DNA of 11,989 nucleotides from an archaeon (lineage in GTDB: Archaea > Asgardarchaeota > Hermodarchaeia > Hermodarchaeales > Hermodarchaeaceae): positions 1 through 11,989 of the forward strand of contig JABXGV010000210.1 in NCBI GenBank assembly GCA_016550485.1, written 5' to 3'. Below, piece by piece: positions 6,588-11,989 of this stretch. Within the stretch, counting starts at the first letter, position 1. Every line of letters begins with the position of its first letter. The notes beneath the pieces were generated by a model. That model had not been told where the DNA came from. It ran no database searches and saw nothing but the letters and a program-made list of their open reading frames with translations. Made by a program: the position numbers and the translations under genes.

Positions 6588-6620
6588 CTGCCTTTTCCGC
6601 TGACTCTGCTATTCTGTTGG

Positions 6621-6656
6621 AAAAAAGAAGTGAGGGGCCCACCCTTGAGGGCGGGC
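6621..6656 (-). terminator. Hairpin plus T-run terminator after the 6680-7222 gene
   Basis: The minus strand forms a 9-bp stem with one G-T wobble (6656-6648 with 6645-6637, tiny loop), then CCCCTCACTTC and six T (6626-6621). It is the best intrinsic-terminator shape in the window. Confidence 0.75.
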
Positions 6657-6679
6657 GCCCTTCCTGAAGTGCCAAGCCC

Positions 6680-7222
6680 TTAGGCTCCCTTTCCTTCACT
6701 GAACATCACGATTGTGACTAATATGAGACCAATAATCGCCAGAAAGGTGAGGAACCCGAACAGGAACAACCCTGAGATGATACCGATGAGGAACAGGATA
6801 CCCCCAGCCAGCATCAGGGAAGGATTGTTCACGTTCTCCCGCACCACGATGAAGGTGGCGCCCCAAAGGAGGTAGAACACTAGTTCTGCGGGGAGAATGA
6901 ACAACACTAGAATCAGCGTAATCGCTATGAGAATTAGAGAAAGGGTTATGGCTGCAATCAGGATTAATACGGCTGAAATCATCACACCAAGTACTCCGAT
7001 TAGCGTGAAGATGAAAGTCACTTTGGCTAAGGTGCTGTCAAAGGCTTGGTCGAAATACCGAAAGATAAAGTTCGCGAAAAGAATCGAGAAGCCTAAGAGC
7101 AAGAGCATACCGTAGTAAAGCAGGTCCCCAGGGAAGATCAGATTAACCGTTGTGGTTATGACCTGTGCGATGATCAACAGAATTAATCCGGCACGTCCAA
7201 AACTCAAGCTTTCATAGGTCAT
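6680..7222 (-). CDS. 180-aa multi-pass membrane protein, paralog of the 5888-6460 gene
   Basis: Five or six hydrophobic segments spanning nearly the whole chain, with short loops (GDLLYYG near 32-38, FDQAFDST near 57-64, VVRENVNN near 126-133). The shared landmarks with its neighbour are an N-terminal S(V/F)GR(V/A)GLIL, IFRYF, a TF-terminated AKVTF, LLWGATF, LMLAGGI and IIGLILVTIV.FSE. It ends in a short GKGA tail. Not assigned to a known family. The ATG at 7222 has a TATTTAGGG box 25 nt upstream, matching the paralog, and fits a leaderless transcript; GGAAAGGAG at 15 nt is a possible distant ribosome-binding site. A clear terminator follows the stop, so it is probably monocistronic. Confidence 0.84.
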   Translation of the reverse strand: MTYESLSFGRAGLILLIIAQVITTTVNLIFPGDLLYYGMLLLLGFSILFANFIFRYFDQAFDSTLAKVTFIFTLIGVLGVMISAVLILIAAITLSLILIAITLILVLFILPAELVFYLLWGATFIVVRENVNNPSLMLAGGILFLIGIISGLFLFGFLTFLAIIGLILVTIVMFSEGKGA

Positions 7223-7247
7223 AGCGAGAGAGGCAGTCTCCTTTCCC

Positions 7248-7253
7248 TAAATA
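7248..7253 (-). promoter_or_regulatory. TATTTA box 25 nt before ATG 7222 (leaderless promoter candidate)
   Basis: Minus strand AGCTATTTAGGG; shared with the paralog's upstream region (CTATTTAGG at 24 nt). The equal spacing to the start codons supports a TATA role. Confidence 0.55.
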
Positions 7254-7263
7254 GCTTACGGCA

Positions 7264-7494
7264 TCAGCTCACTTTGGATGTTTGTGCTTTTTCAATTCTG
7301 TCTTGGAGCATGGCTAGGAATTGTTTATCACCTAATAATACTCTGCTAGACAAGCCTCGAATCAAGATAACAAGCTCTTCGGGTATAGTTGATGGATTTA
7401 CAAATCTCAGCCGAGATAATGCCATTAATATAATTCCAGAACTCGATACAACTGTAGAGGGATTAAACAATGCAACCTCCCACTGCTTTTCCAC
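7264..7494 (-). CDS. Possible small protein (53-76 aa), uncertain
   Basis: The ORF runs from GTG 7494 (76 aa) or an internal ATG at 7425 (53 aa). Residue composition looks protein-like: IILMALSRLRF, a turn NPSTIPEEL, then an amphipathic helix with RGLSSRVLLGDKQFLAMLQDR and a polar tail. The opposite frame over the same bases is Cys/Ser/Asn-rich and looks like a shadow. Against it, no good ribosome-binding site precedes either start, and the GTG form overlaps the first 25 nt of the divergent gene at 7470. It fills an otherwise empty stretch between 7222 and 7470. If real it is cytosolic and of unknown function. Confidence 0.42.
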   Translation of the reverse strand: MEKQWEVALFNPSTVVSSSGIILMALSRLRFVNPSTIPEELVILIRGLSSRVLLGDKQFLAMLQDRIEKAQTSKVS

Positions 7495-7991
7495 TTCATC
7501 TGTTCTTCTTCCATCCTGCCTGTATTATCGTTATCCTATGCCTAGCCACGACCCTCCTCGTTGATGCCCTCAGGAAACCCAAAGGCGCAACATATTTCTT
7601 TTGGTGCCATTGGTGGCATACACCCCTCCTTGTCTATACCGCTATACTAGTACAAATGACCAGCGGGACAGTGGTTCTGCTAGGGGGTTGGTTGGGTGTA
7701 ACGTCCACACTCTTTGCAGTCGGACTAGTCATATTCATCTGGACGTACTGGACAATCCACAACCAAGGTTCCCTTACCTACAGCCATAAAGGAGAAAGCC
7801 GCGTTCCACAAATTGCTAACCCGCTGATGGCAATAGGTGGCACTATCTCCCTAGCCTTCCTATGTGTATATCTTGGCTTATGGTTAGGTTTCCCTTTAGC
7901 TATCGTCTTCCTAACCTGTGTATTCCTCTATTTTACCGGATTCCTTCTACGAGTCATAGCAAGCACCGGCAAACGACCTGAAGAAACCTGA
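7470..7991 (+). CDS. HWWHTPLL-motif membrane protein, copy 1
   Basis: 173 residues with hydrophobic segments near 12-32, 51-72, 76-97, 118-138 and 140-161. The pattern D32-A-L-R-x-P-x-G...W-x-HWWHTPLL (motif 47-54) and the ending GFLLR (157-161) recur in the gene at 9028-9636, so the two are paralogs. Closely spaced Asp and His residues next to a membrane helix faintly recall the His-containing HR..HS motif of YdjM/DUF457-type predicted membrane metal hydrolases, but that link is speculative. ATG 7470 has GAGGG at 8-nt spacing, and AATATA about 41 nt upstream gives a short leader. No T-run terminator follows; the DUF2769 gene starts 53 nt later on the same strand. Confidence 0.82.
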   Translation: MQPPTAFPLHLFFFHPACIIVILCLATTLLVDALRKPKGATYFFWCHWWHTPLLVYTAILVQMTSGTVVLLGGWLGVTSTLFAVGLVIFIWTYWTIHNQGSLTYSHKGESRVPQIANPLMAIGGTISLAFLCVYLGLWLGFPLAIVFLTCVFLYFTGFLLRVIASTGKRPEET

Positions 7992-8015
7992 ATTCAACAG
8001 AAACACTAGAAAAAA

Positions 8016-8021
8016 CATAAA
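8016..8021 (+). promoter_or_regulatory. CATAAA box 23 nt before GTG 8045
   Basis: AAAACATAAAGC ends 23 nt before the GTG start, the same spacing as the TATA box of the methyltransferase gene. It fits a leaderless transcript. AGGAG at 8037-8041 is only 3 nt from the start, too close for normal ribosome binding. Confidence 0.45.
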
Positions 8022-8044
8022 GCACTCTAGTAGAAAAGGAGAAT

Positions 8045-8419
8045 GTGGATGAGAGACAGTTCAATCCTGATAAAAATAGGTTTTGGTGTATAAGGATGGC
8101 GACTCCGGATGAAAGATGGCCCACAGCCTCATTTGAAGAGAAATACACGATGATGATGGGCAGCCTGTCCAAGGAAGCCCAGAAGCGCAGCGTCGAACAA
8201 CTCGTCTTCATGTGCCAATGTGCACAGTGCCCCAGCTACACGGGCACCGGGGAAACCGACCTCGTCTTCTGCACCTTGGGGAAAAGCCATGTGATCCAGG
8301 AGCAGAAGGGCTGTCTGTGCCCCCAGTGTGGTGTCACCAAGACCATGAGTATGCGCTGGGACCACTATTGCACTAAGGGCTCCGCGGTGGAACTCTCAGA
8401 CTTACCACCCCAAGAATAA
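8045..8419 (+). CDS. DUF2769-type cysteine-rich protein
   Basis: 124 residues. The C-terminal half carries the cysteine array I associate with the mainly archaeal DUF2769 family: FMC57QC59AQC62PSY, then LVFC76TLGKS, KGC90LC92PQC95GVTK, and HYC109TKGSA. Eight cysteines in this layout suggest one or two zinc or iron-sulfur sites; the biochemical role of the family is unknown. The N-terminal 50 residues are polar and charged with no signal peptide, so the protein is cytosolic. GTG 8045 is used because it gives the longest frame and lies 23 nt after a TATA-like box; an ATG at 8096 (residue 18) is the alternative. It lies between two HWWHTPLL membrane-protein genes and is convergent with the SCP-2-like gene. 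Confidence 0.85.
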   Translation: MDERQFNPDKNRFWCIRMATPDERWPTASFEEKYTMMMGSLSKEAQKRSVEQLVFMCQCAQCPSYTGTGETDLVFCTLGKSHVIQEQKGCLCPQCGVTKTMSMRWDHYCTKGSAVELSDLPPQE

Positions 8420-8493
8420 CTCGCCAAAACCCTTCTTAGAGAGGTGTGGATAGGAATCCGGCAGAGGCTCAAGCAAGCTTTCGTCACAAGACC

Positions 8494-8820
8494 TTAACTA
8501 AATTTGAACACGGTCTGCATTTTCATCAGGTGTGCCATATCGCCTTGGCTTGTCAGTCGCCCTCCCATGAAAGCCGAGAACGGGTGCAGAGGACCTTGGC
8601 AAATCGCCAGCCAGTTATCTCTAGAGGTTGTGAGAATAAGGTCGGGTTTTTCAGCAGGACCATCATGGAGTATGCATTGCTGATTCCTGATTTCTAAGTG
8701 ATACTCACCTTCATCCGTGATGTTGATTTGGATAGTGCACGTCCAACCCGCAGCCTTATCCGAATCAAATGTCCTCCACAGTGCTACTAAACCTTCCCGA
8801 GCAGTCTTGAATCCAGCCAT
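8494..8820 (-). CDS. SCP-2-like sterol/lipid carrier domain protein
   Basis: 108 residues from ATG 8820, the usual length of a stand-alone SCP-2 domain. The N-terminal helix region (AREGLVALWRTFDSDKAAGW) leads into strands ending in YHLEI. LHDGPAEKPDLILTTSRDNW (51-70) and G..HPFSAFMGGRLTSQGD (76-94) match the closing motif of the SCP-2 fold, in which a hydrophobic tunnel holds lipids; the last helix is AHLMKMQTVFKF. It probably binds or moves a lipid or acyl group in the cytosol, though archaeal substrates are not known. The frame is open upstream to 8934; GTG 8856 is a real alternative because a TATTTA box ends 21 nt before it. ATG 8820 is chosen because the domain begins there. Confidence 0.85.
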   Translation of the reverse strand: MAGFKTAREGLVALWRTFDSDKAAGWTCTIQINITDEGEYHLEIRNQQCILHDGPAEKPDLILTTSRDNWLAICQGPLHPFSAFMGGRLTSQGDMAHLMKMQTVFKFS

Positions 8821-8877
8821 CGATATTTCACATCGGTAGAGGATAATACTTCCCACCCTAATAATAGCAAGAGCCCC

Positions 8878-8883
8878 TAAATA
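8878..8883 (-). promoter_or_regulatory. TATTTA box upstream of the SCP-2-like gene
   Basis: Minus strand CCTATTTAGGGG repeats the CTATTTAGG sequence found before the two 180/190-aa membrane-protein genes. It predicts a start near 8855, at the in-frame GTG 8856 or with a 35-nt leader to ATG 8820. Confidence 0.45.
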
Positions 8884-8984
8884 GGTATCTTTAGTCTGCT
8901 GCAACACAGTAATACTGGAGAAAATACTCACCAAGACCTTCGGAGTAAGGACACAAAAGCCGATTGTGTCCCTTTACTAATATT

Positions 8985-8990
8985 AATAAA
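8985..8990 (+). promoter_or_regulatory. AATAAA box upstream of the 9028-9636 gene
   Basis: TATTAATAAACC ends 37 nt before GTG 9028, predicting a leader of about 13 nt. It is AT-rich against a GC-rich surrounding but is not a strong consensus. Confidence 0.35.
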
Positions 8991-9027
8991 CCCTTTTCCG
9001 CTCAAAGAAAAACGTGGGCTTAACACC

Positions 9028-9636
9028 GTGGTTCTCCCTGCTATCCTCCAAACTCCCATCGTACTCCTCCTAGACCAAGTCCTAAACACGAGTTTCATAT
9101 TCATCATCCTAGTCTGCATTGCGGTGACCATTTTCTTTGACCTGCTACGCCACCCGGGAGGCTCAACACAGTTCATGTGGCGGCACTGGTGGCACACCCC
9201 CCTCCTCGCCCTCATCCTCTTCCCCGTTGTCATGGTAATCCCTCCAATAGTAAGCGTAATCTCACCATTACATGGCGTTGCATCCGTCGCTGGAGCAGCA
9301 GCCGTCATCTTCTTCTTGTGGGCCTTCATCACCAGCGGCGACCCCTTCAGCCTACCCAGCGATTCAGCTGAGAAGACACGCATCCTCAAGATCGCCAAGA
9401 AACTCCTCACCTCCGGCGGCTTCGGCTCACTCAGCATCCTCTCCATCAACAGCCTCCTCTGGTTCCCCTCGCTGGTATGGGTAGCGGTGCTCATCGCAAG
9501 CCTACTACTCTACACGATAGGATTCCTCCTCCGATACAATGCCAGCCGAAGCCCACGGCCTAAAGGGCTCCGAACACCTCCCCCAGACCCGAGTCAGCGA
9601 GAACCCCGCCGCGGAGAACCAGAAGTTAAGTGGTAG
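9028..9636 (+). CDS. HWWHTPLL-motif membrane protein, copy 2
   Basis: 202 residues; hydrophobic segments near 22-40, 58-75, 84-102, 131-148 and 149-168. D38-L-L-R-x-P-x-G...W-x-HWWHTPLL (53-60) and GFLLRY (165-170) match the 7470-7991 product, with low similarity elsewhere. This copy has a longer N-terminus and a Pro/Arg-rich, probably unstructured cytosolic tail of about 32 residues (RSPRPKG to the end). The loop after helix 3 is also more charged (SDSAEKTR). The GTG at 9028 is the only plausible start; no Shine-Dalgarno precedes it. A pyrimidine-rich stretch follows the stop. Function unknown; the conserved His and Asp residues hint at metal binding. Confidence 0.8.
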   Translation: MVLPAILQTPIVLLLDQVLNTSFIFIILVCIAVTIFFDLLRHPGGSTQFMWRHWWHTPLLALILFPVVMVIPPIVSVISPLHGVASVAGAAAVIFFLWAFITSGDPFSLPSDSAEKTRILKIAKKLLTSGGFGSLSILSINSLLWFPSLVWVAVLIASLLLYTIGFLLRYNASRSPRPKGLRTPPPDPSQREPRRGEPEVKW

Positions 9637-9695
9637 CTGTAATTCTCCTCCTCCAACGAGGGAAGCCCTAACCCCCGACTTGCAGGAGTAAATAC

Positions 9696-9701
9696 TATAA
9701 A
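9696..9701 (+). promoter_or_regulatory. TATAAA box, leaderless promoter of the methyltransferase gene
   Basis: AATACTATAAAG ends 23 nt before ATG 9725, placing the predicted start point at or next to the ATG. No Shine-Dalgarno is present, consistent with a leaderless mRNA. This is the cleanest promoter in the window. Confidence 0.7.
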
Positions 9702-9724
9702 GTCTGTGCTCTTCACGACTCATC

Positions 9725-11059
9725 ATGCGATTCTACAAACCCGCCGATACTCAGCCCTGCTACTACTGCGAAAAGATAGCGGCGACGGAACCAGAGCAAG
9801 GCTACCCCATCCGGGAGGGCATCTACACCTTCGAGAACTACGTGTTCAGGTGTGCCTGGCATGCACGATTCGAATGCGCAAAGTGCCAGACGCAACATCA
9901 CTTCAGCTGGCTGTACTGGTGCCCAACGAAGGAAGAACTCGTATGCGGAGACTGTAACAAACCCACGTTGAGGCCGGTCGCCTTCTGGGACCGCACCTAC
10001 GCCTACCAGTTCTATTGTGAGGCGTGTGGGGACTACCACGTTGACCTGCTCTACGCCGAGTTCCAGGGCACACACCCTTGGCAGCTAGGACATCGAGATC
10101 TCGTCTCAAACGTGGAATCACCGGAGCCATGGATGCCCCTGTGGTCACCAACGAAACAACGAGAGGGCATAGCAATCGCACTCACGGAAGCGCTCAAGCT
10201 GCCCCACCGGGTCATGCTGCTCCGAGAGGAATTCCAACACGCATATCGAGTGTTCAAACACGGGGTGCCTGAGGGCGAGGTGGATTTTTCCGAAACACGG
10301 GAATCCTGGGATAAGATTGGTCAGAGCTGGCTCGACTTCCATGAGGATAGGATGGCGGGGGACCCGAATCGCCAACACATCATCGACCCCGCATTATGGA
10401 CCCTCCTCGGCGATGTCCGCGGGTTATCCGTATTGGATGCTGGGTGTGGTCATGGATACCTAACACGCCTCCTGGCCACCAAGGGAGCCGACGCTATTGG
10501 GGTCGACTACTCCAAGCTCTTCATCGACTACTGTCGGAAAGTCGAAGCCGAGATGAAGCTGGGCTGCCAATTCTATGAAGCATCCATCACCGCGCTGACC
10601 GACTTCGAACCCCAGTCCTTTGATGTAGTAGTCTCTAATATTGTGATGGTGGATGTCCTTGATTACCGGGCGGCCTTCAAAGAGATTGCGCGAGTGCTCA
10701 AGGATGAAGGGCGGTTCATCTGGTCCAACGTGCACCCGGTCTTTGGAAGAGCAGACGCAGTAGATGTCCGGATACCCCGAGACTCCCAACGCAACGAGGC
10801 GCGATACCTCAAGATGATCGACCGCTACTTCGACACCGGCGGGGAACTCGGCGAGTGGCACTCAGCACTGGTCTGGCAATTCATCCGGACATTCGAGGAA
10901 TACAGCAAGGCGTTGAAGGAGGCAGGGTTTGTCATCTCCGAAATCCTGGAACCCCGACCCACACCTGAGGTCATCCAACAACATCCTCACCACCTCGCCT
11001 TTGACGCCGACCGCTGGCCCCACTTCATCATCTTCGAATGCCTCAAGCGGCGACCCTGA
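9725..11059 (+). CDS. Zinc-ribbon and class I SAM-dependent methyltransferase fusion
   Basis: 444 residues. The first ~105 carry four CxxC pairs (C12/C15, C51/C54, C74/C77, C98/C101) plus C43 and C66, enough for two or more zinc ribbons. A charged helical linker spans ~135-215. The C-terminal half is a Rossmann methyltransferase: motif I VLDAGCGHG at 236-244, acidic D261 after strand 2 (GVDYS) for the SAM ribose, FDVVVSNIVMVDVLD at 299-313, then IARVLKDEGRFIWSNVHP. This resembles Methyltransf_11/25-type enzymes. The substrate is not evident: the zinc part may recruit a protein or nucleic acid, or the enzyme may act on a small molecule. An ATG with a TATA box 23 nt upstream suggests a leaderless transcript. 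The gene is convergent with the right-edge surface-protein gene. Confidence 0.88.
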   Translation: MRFYKPADTQPCYYCEKIAATEPEQGYPIREGIYTFENYVFRCAWHARFECAKCQTQHHFSWLYWCPTKEELVCGDCNKPTLRPVAFWDRTYAYQFYCEACGDYHVDLLYAEFQGTHPWQLGHRDLVSNVESPEPWMPLWSPTKQREGIAIALTEALKLPHRVMLLREEFQHAYRVFKHGVPEGEVDFSETRESWDKIGQSWLDFHEDRMAGDPNRQHIIDPALWTLLGDVRGLSVLDAGCGHGYLTRLLATKGADAIGVDYSKLFIDYCRKVEAEMKLGCQFYEASITALTDFEPQSFDVVVSNIVMVDVLDYRAAFKEIARVLKDEGRFIWSNVHPVFGRADAVDVRIPRDSQRNEARYLKMIDRYFDTGGELGEWHSALVWQFIRTFEEYSKALKEAGFVISEILEPRPTPEVIQQHPHHLAFDADRWPHFIIFECLKRRP

Positions 11060-11072
11060 GAACGGAGTTCAG

Positions 11073-11120
11073 AAAAAGAGGGGAGAGAAGGAAGCCTGTG
11101 GACGGGCTAGGACTTCCTTC
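11073..11120 (-). terminator. Hairpin plus T-run terminator between convergent genes
   Basis: GAAGGAAG (11087-11094) pairs with CTTCCTTC (11113-11120), extendable by CCT/AGG with a bulged A; the stem overlaps the last codons of the minus-strand gene. On the minus strand CTCCCCTC and five T (11077-11073) follow, as after the other minus-strand genes. It may also slow plus-strand transcription out of the methyltransferase gene, but no T-run follows on that strand. Confidence 0.6.
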
Positions 11121-11989
11121 GTTGGAGAACGAGAAGCACGACTGCAATGACTGCAACCACGGATACCCCGGCAAGGAGGGCGAGTAGCGGCAGCGTCAAG
11201 TCTGGTGCAACAAAGGGCGGCACAAGGACCGTGACGGTAAAGACCGCAGATACCTTGAATCCATGCCGGTCATGGGCCGTGATGTTCAATCCATAAACGC
11301 CCACGGCCAGTAAGCTAGCGTTGGTGAGGCTGGCCGTACTGCCCCAACTTGGATAGTTGGTAACGCCCAGTAAAAAGTTGGTTGAGTCGTTGAGGGTCCA
11401 GTGGCTAAATCCAAAGGCATCAGCAACCACCAGCTCACAATCCAATGCCTCACCGTAGTCCAGAGTCTGATCGGTGGGAGCGACGATCCAAATGGGCGGC
11501 GCATCCTCACCGGTGACGAAAATCTCGGCGTTGCTGCTACTATCGTACTGCCAGGCGACCTGGCCATTGTGCACCTGCGGATTATAGTCATTGATGGCGT
11601 TGTCAGTGAGCTGGATCGTCGACCAGCCATCCCAGAAGTAAATCTCAAAATCGTTGCCGTCAGAGGCCCACCAGGTGACCTGCCCATCATGGATCTGCGG
11701 GTCATAGTCATCGTAGGGGTTGCTGGGAAGCTGGGTCACCGACGACCCATCCCAGAGATAGACATCATAGCCGCCAGTACCTGAGCCTATCCAAGTAATC
11801 TGCCCGTTATGGATTCGCGGGTAAAGGTCAGGGGCGGCATAGGTGTTACTGGAGATGTTCGTCACCGAAACCCCATCCCAGAGGAAAATCTCGTCGTCAT
11901 TGCCATCGAAGCCCTGCCACGTGACTTGCCCATTATGAATCTGCGGAGCCCAGTCATCATAGGCATTGTCTGTAATCTGGGTGGTAGCA
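11107..11989 (-). CDS. Membrane-anchored propeller and Ig-like surface protein, 3' part, runs off the right edge
   Basis: The frame is open from the right edge to TAG 11107, giving 293 residues; the N-terminus lies outside. The first ~165 residues are about four repeats of 40-43 residues with the pattern P(Q/R)(I/V)H(N/D)GQ(V/I)TW...DxEI(F/Y)xWDG...(T/V)QLTDN, a TolB/WD-like propeller blade. Next is an Ig-like domain (PPIWIVAP, LDYGEALDCELVVAD, SHWTLNDSTNF, GLNITAHDRHG, FTVTV). A single membrane helix (about LTLPLLALLAGVSVVAVIAV) and QRRKS tail close it. The layout matches the LVIVD proteins at the left side of the window, so it should be displayed outside the cell. A GTG at 11865 lies inside a repeat and is not the true start. 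Confidence 0.88.
   Translation of the reverse strand, partial: ATTQITDNAYDDWAPQIHNGQVTWQGFDGNDDEIFLWDGVSVTNISSNTYAAPDLYPRIHNGQITWIGSGTGGYDVYLWDGSSVTQLPSNPYDDYDPQIHDGQVTWWASDGNDFEIYFWDGWSTIQLTDNAINDYNPQVHNGQVAWQYDSSSNAEIFVTGEDAPPIWIVAPTDQTLDYGEALDCELVVADAFGFSHWTLNDSTNFLLGVTNYPSWGSTASLTNASLLAVGVYGLNITAHDRHGFKVSAVFTVTVLVPPFVAPDLTLPLLALLAGVSVVAVIAVVLLVLQRRKS
11527..11989 (-). repeat. Coding tandem repeats of ~120-129 bp (propeller blades)
   Basis: The plus-strand block TGCCC(A/G)TxATGxATCTGCGG recurs near 11562, 11681, 11801 and 11931. The spacing equals 40-43 codons and the reading frame is kept, so these are blade repeats within the surface-protein gene, not an independent element. They continue past the right edge. 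Confidence 0.75.

Noticed and set aside
8446..8697. Plus-strand 83-aa frame opposite the SCP-2-like gene
   Set aside because: The minus strand encodes clear SCP-2 motifs; the plus frame lacks a promoter and protein-like composition.
8928..9494. Minus-strand 188-aa frame, Arg/Met/Thr-rich
   Set aside because: It is antisense to the HWWHTPLL membrane gene, whose motif is shared with a paralog; the minus product has no recognisable features.
11401..11784. Plus-strand 127-aa frame at the right end
   Set aside because: It is the antisense shadow of the propeller repeats; its apparent repeats mirror those of the real gene.
11527..11989. Regular ~120-129 bp repeats as a CRISPR or satellite array
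   Set aside because: Units are imperfect, multiples of three and keep one open reading frame coding for propeller blades.

Overview
The window reads as archaeal. TATA-like boxes lie about 21-25 nt ahead of several start codons, as expected for leaderless archaeal mRNAs. The secreted proteins have the surface-protein layout of signal peptide, beta-propeller ectodomain, one C-terminal membrane helix and a short basic tail. One gene encodes a DUF2769-type cysteine protein, a mainly archaeal family. The Ig-like domain of the right-edge gene and the LVIVD-type propellers resemble surface proteins I associate with Asgard archaea (Thorarchaeia-like), but that placement is an inference from style, not a marker gene. 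No rRNA, tRNA, CRISPR array or insertion sequence was seen.

Left part, minus strand (1-3600): two tandem paralogous genes for LVIVD-repeat surface proteins. The upstream copy (1020-3485) is complete with about 14 repeats, probably two seven-bladed propellers. The downstream copy (1-799) runs off the left edge. Both share an identical 24-nt leader carrying a Shine-Dalgarno sequence that points to TTG start codons.

Middle, minus strand (3614-7222): a six-helix membrane protein with two cysteine clusters on one side; a small AT-rich membrane protein; two adjacent soluble proteins (88 and 185 aa) that share one domain; and two paralogous membrane proteins of 190 and 180 aa. A 23-nt element at a fixed distance from a TATA box precedes two of these units.

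Right-middle, mixed strands (7264-9636): a weak minus-strand ORF, two plus-strand membrane proteins sharing an HWWHTPLL motif, and between them a DUF2769 protein (plus) and an SCP-2 lipid-carrier-like protein (minus).

Right end: a methyltransferase with an N-terminal multi-zinc-ribbon region (9725-11059, plus), convergent with the 3' part of another membrane-anchored propeller and Ig-like surface protein (11107-11989, minus).

The clearest theme is local duplication: four pairs of related genes in 12 kb, nearly all for membrane or cell-surface proteins. Four minus-strand genes end in a hairpin followed by a C-rich stretch and a T-run. No operon-encoded pathway is evident, and most transcription units look short and individually promoted.
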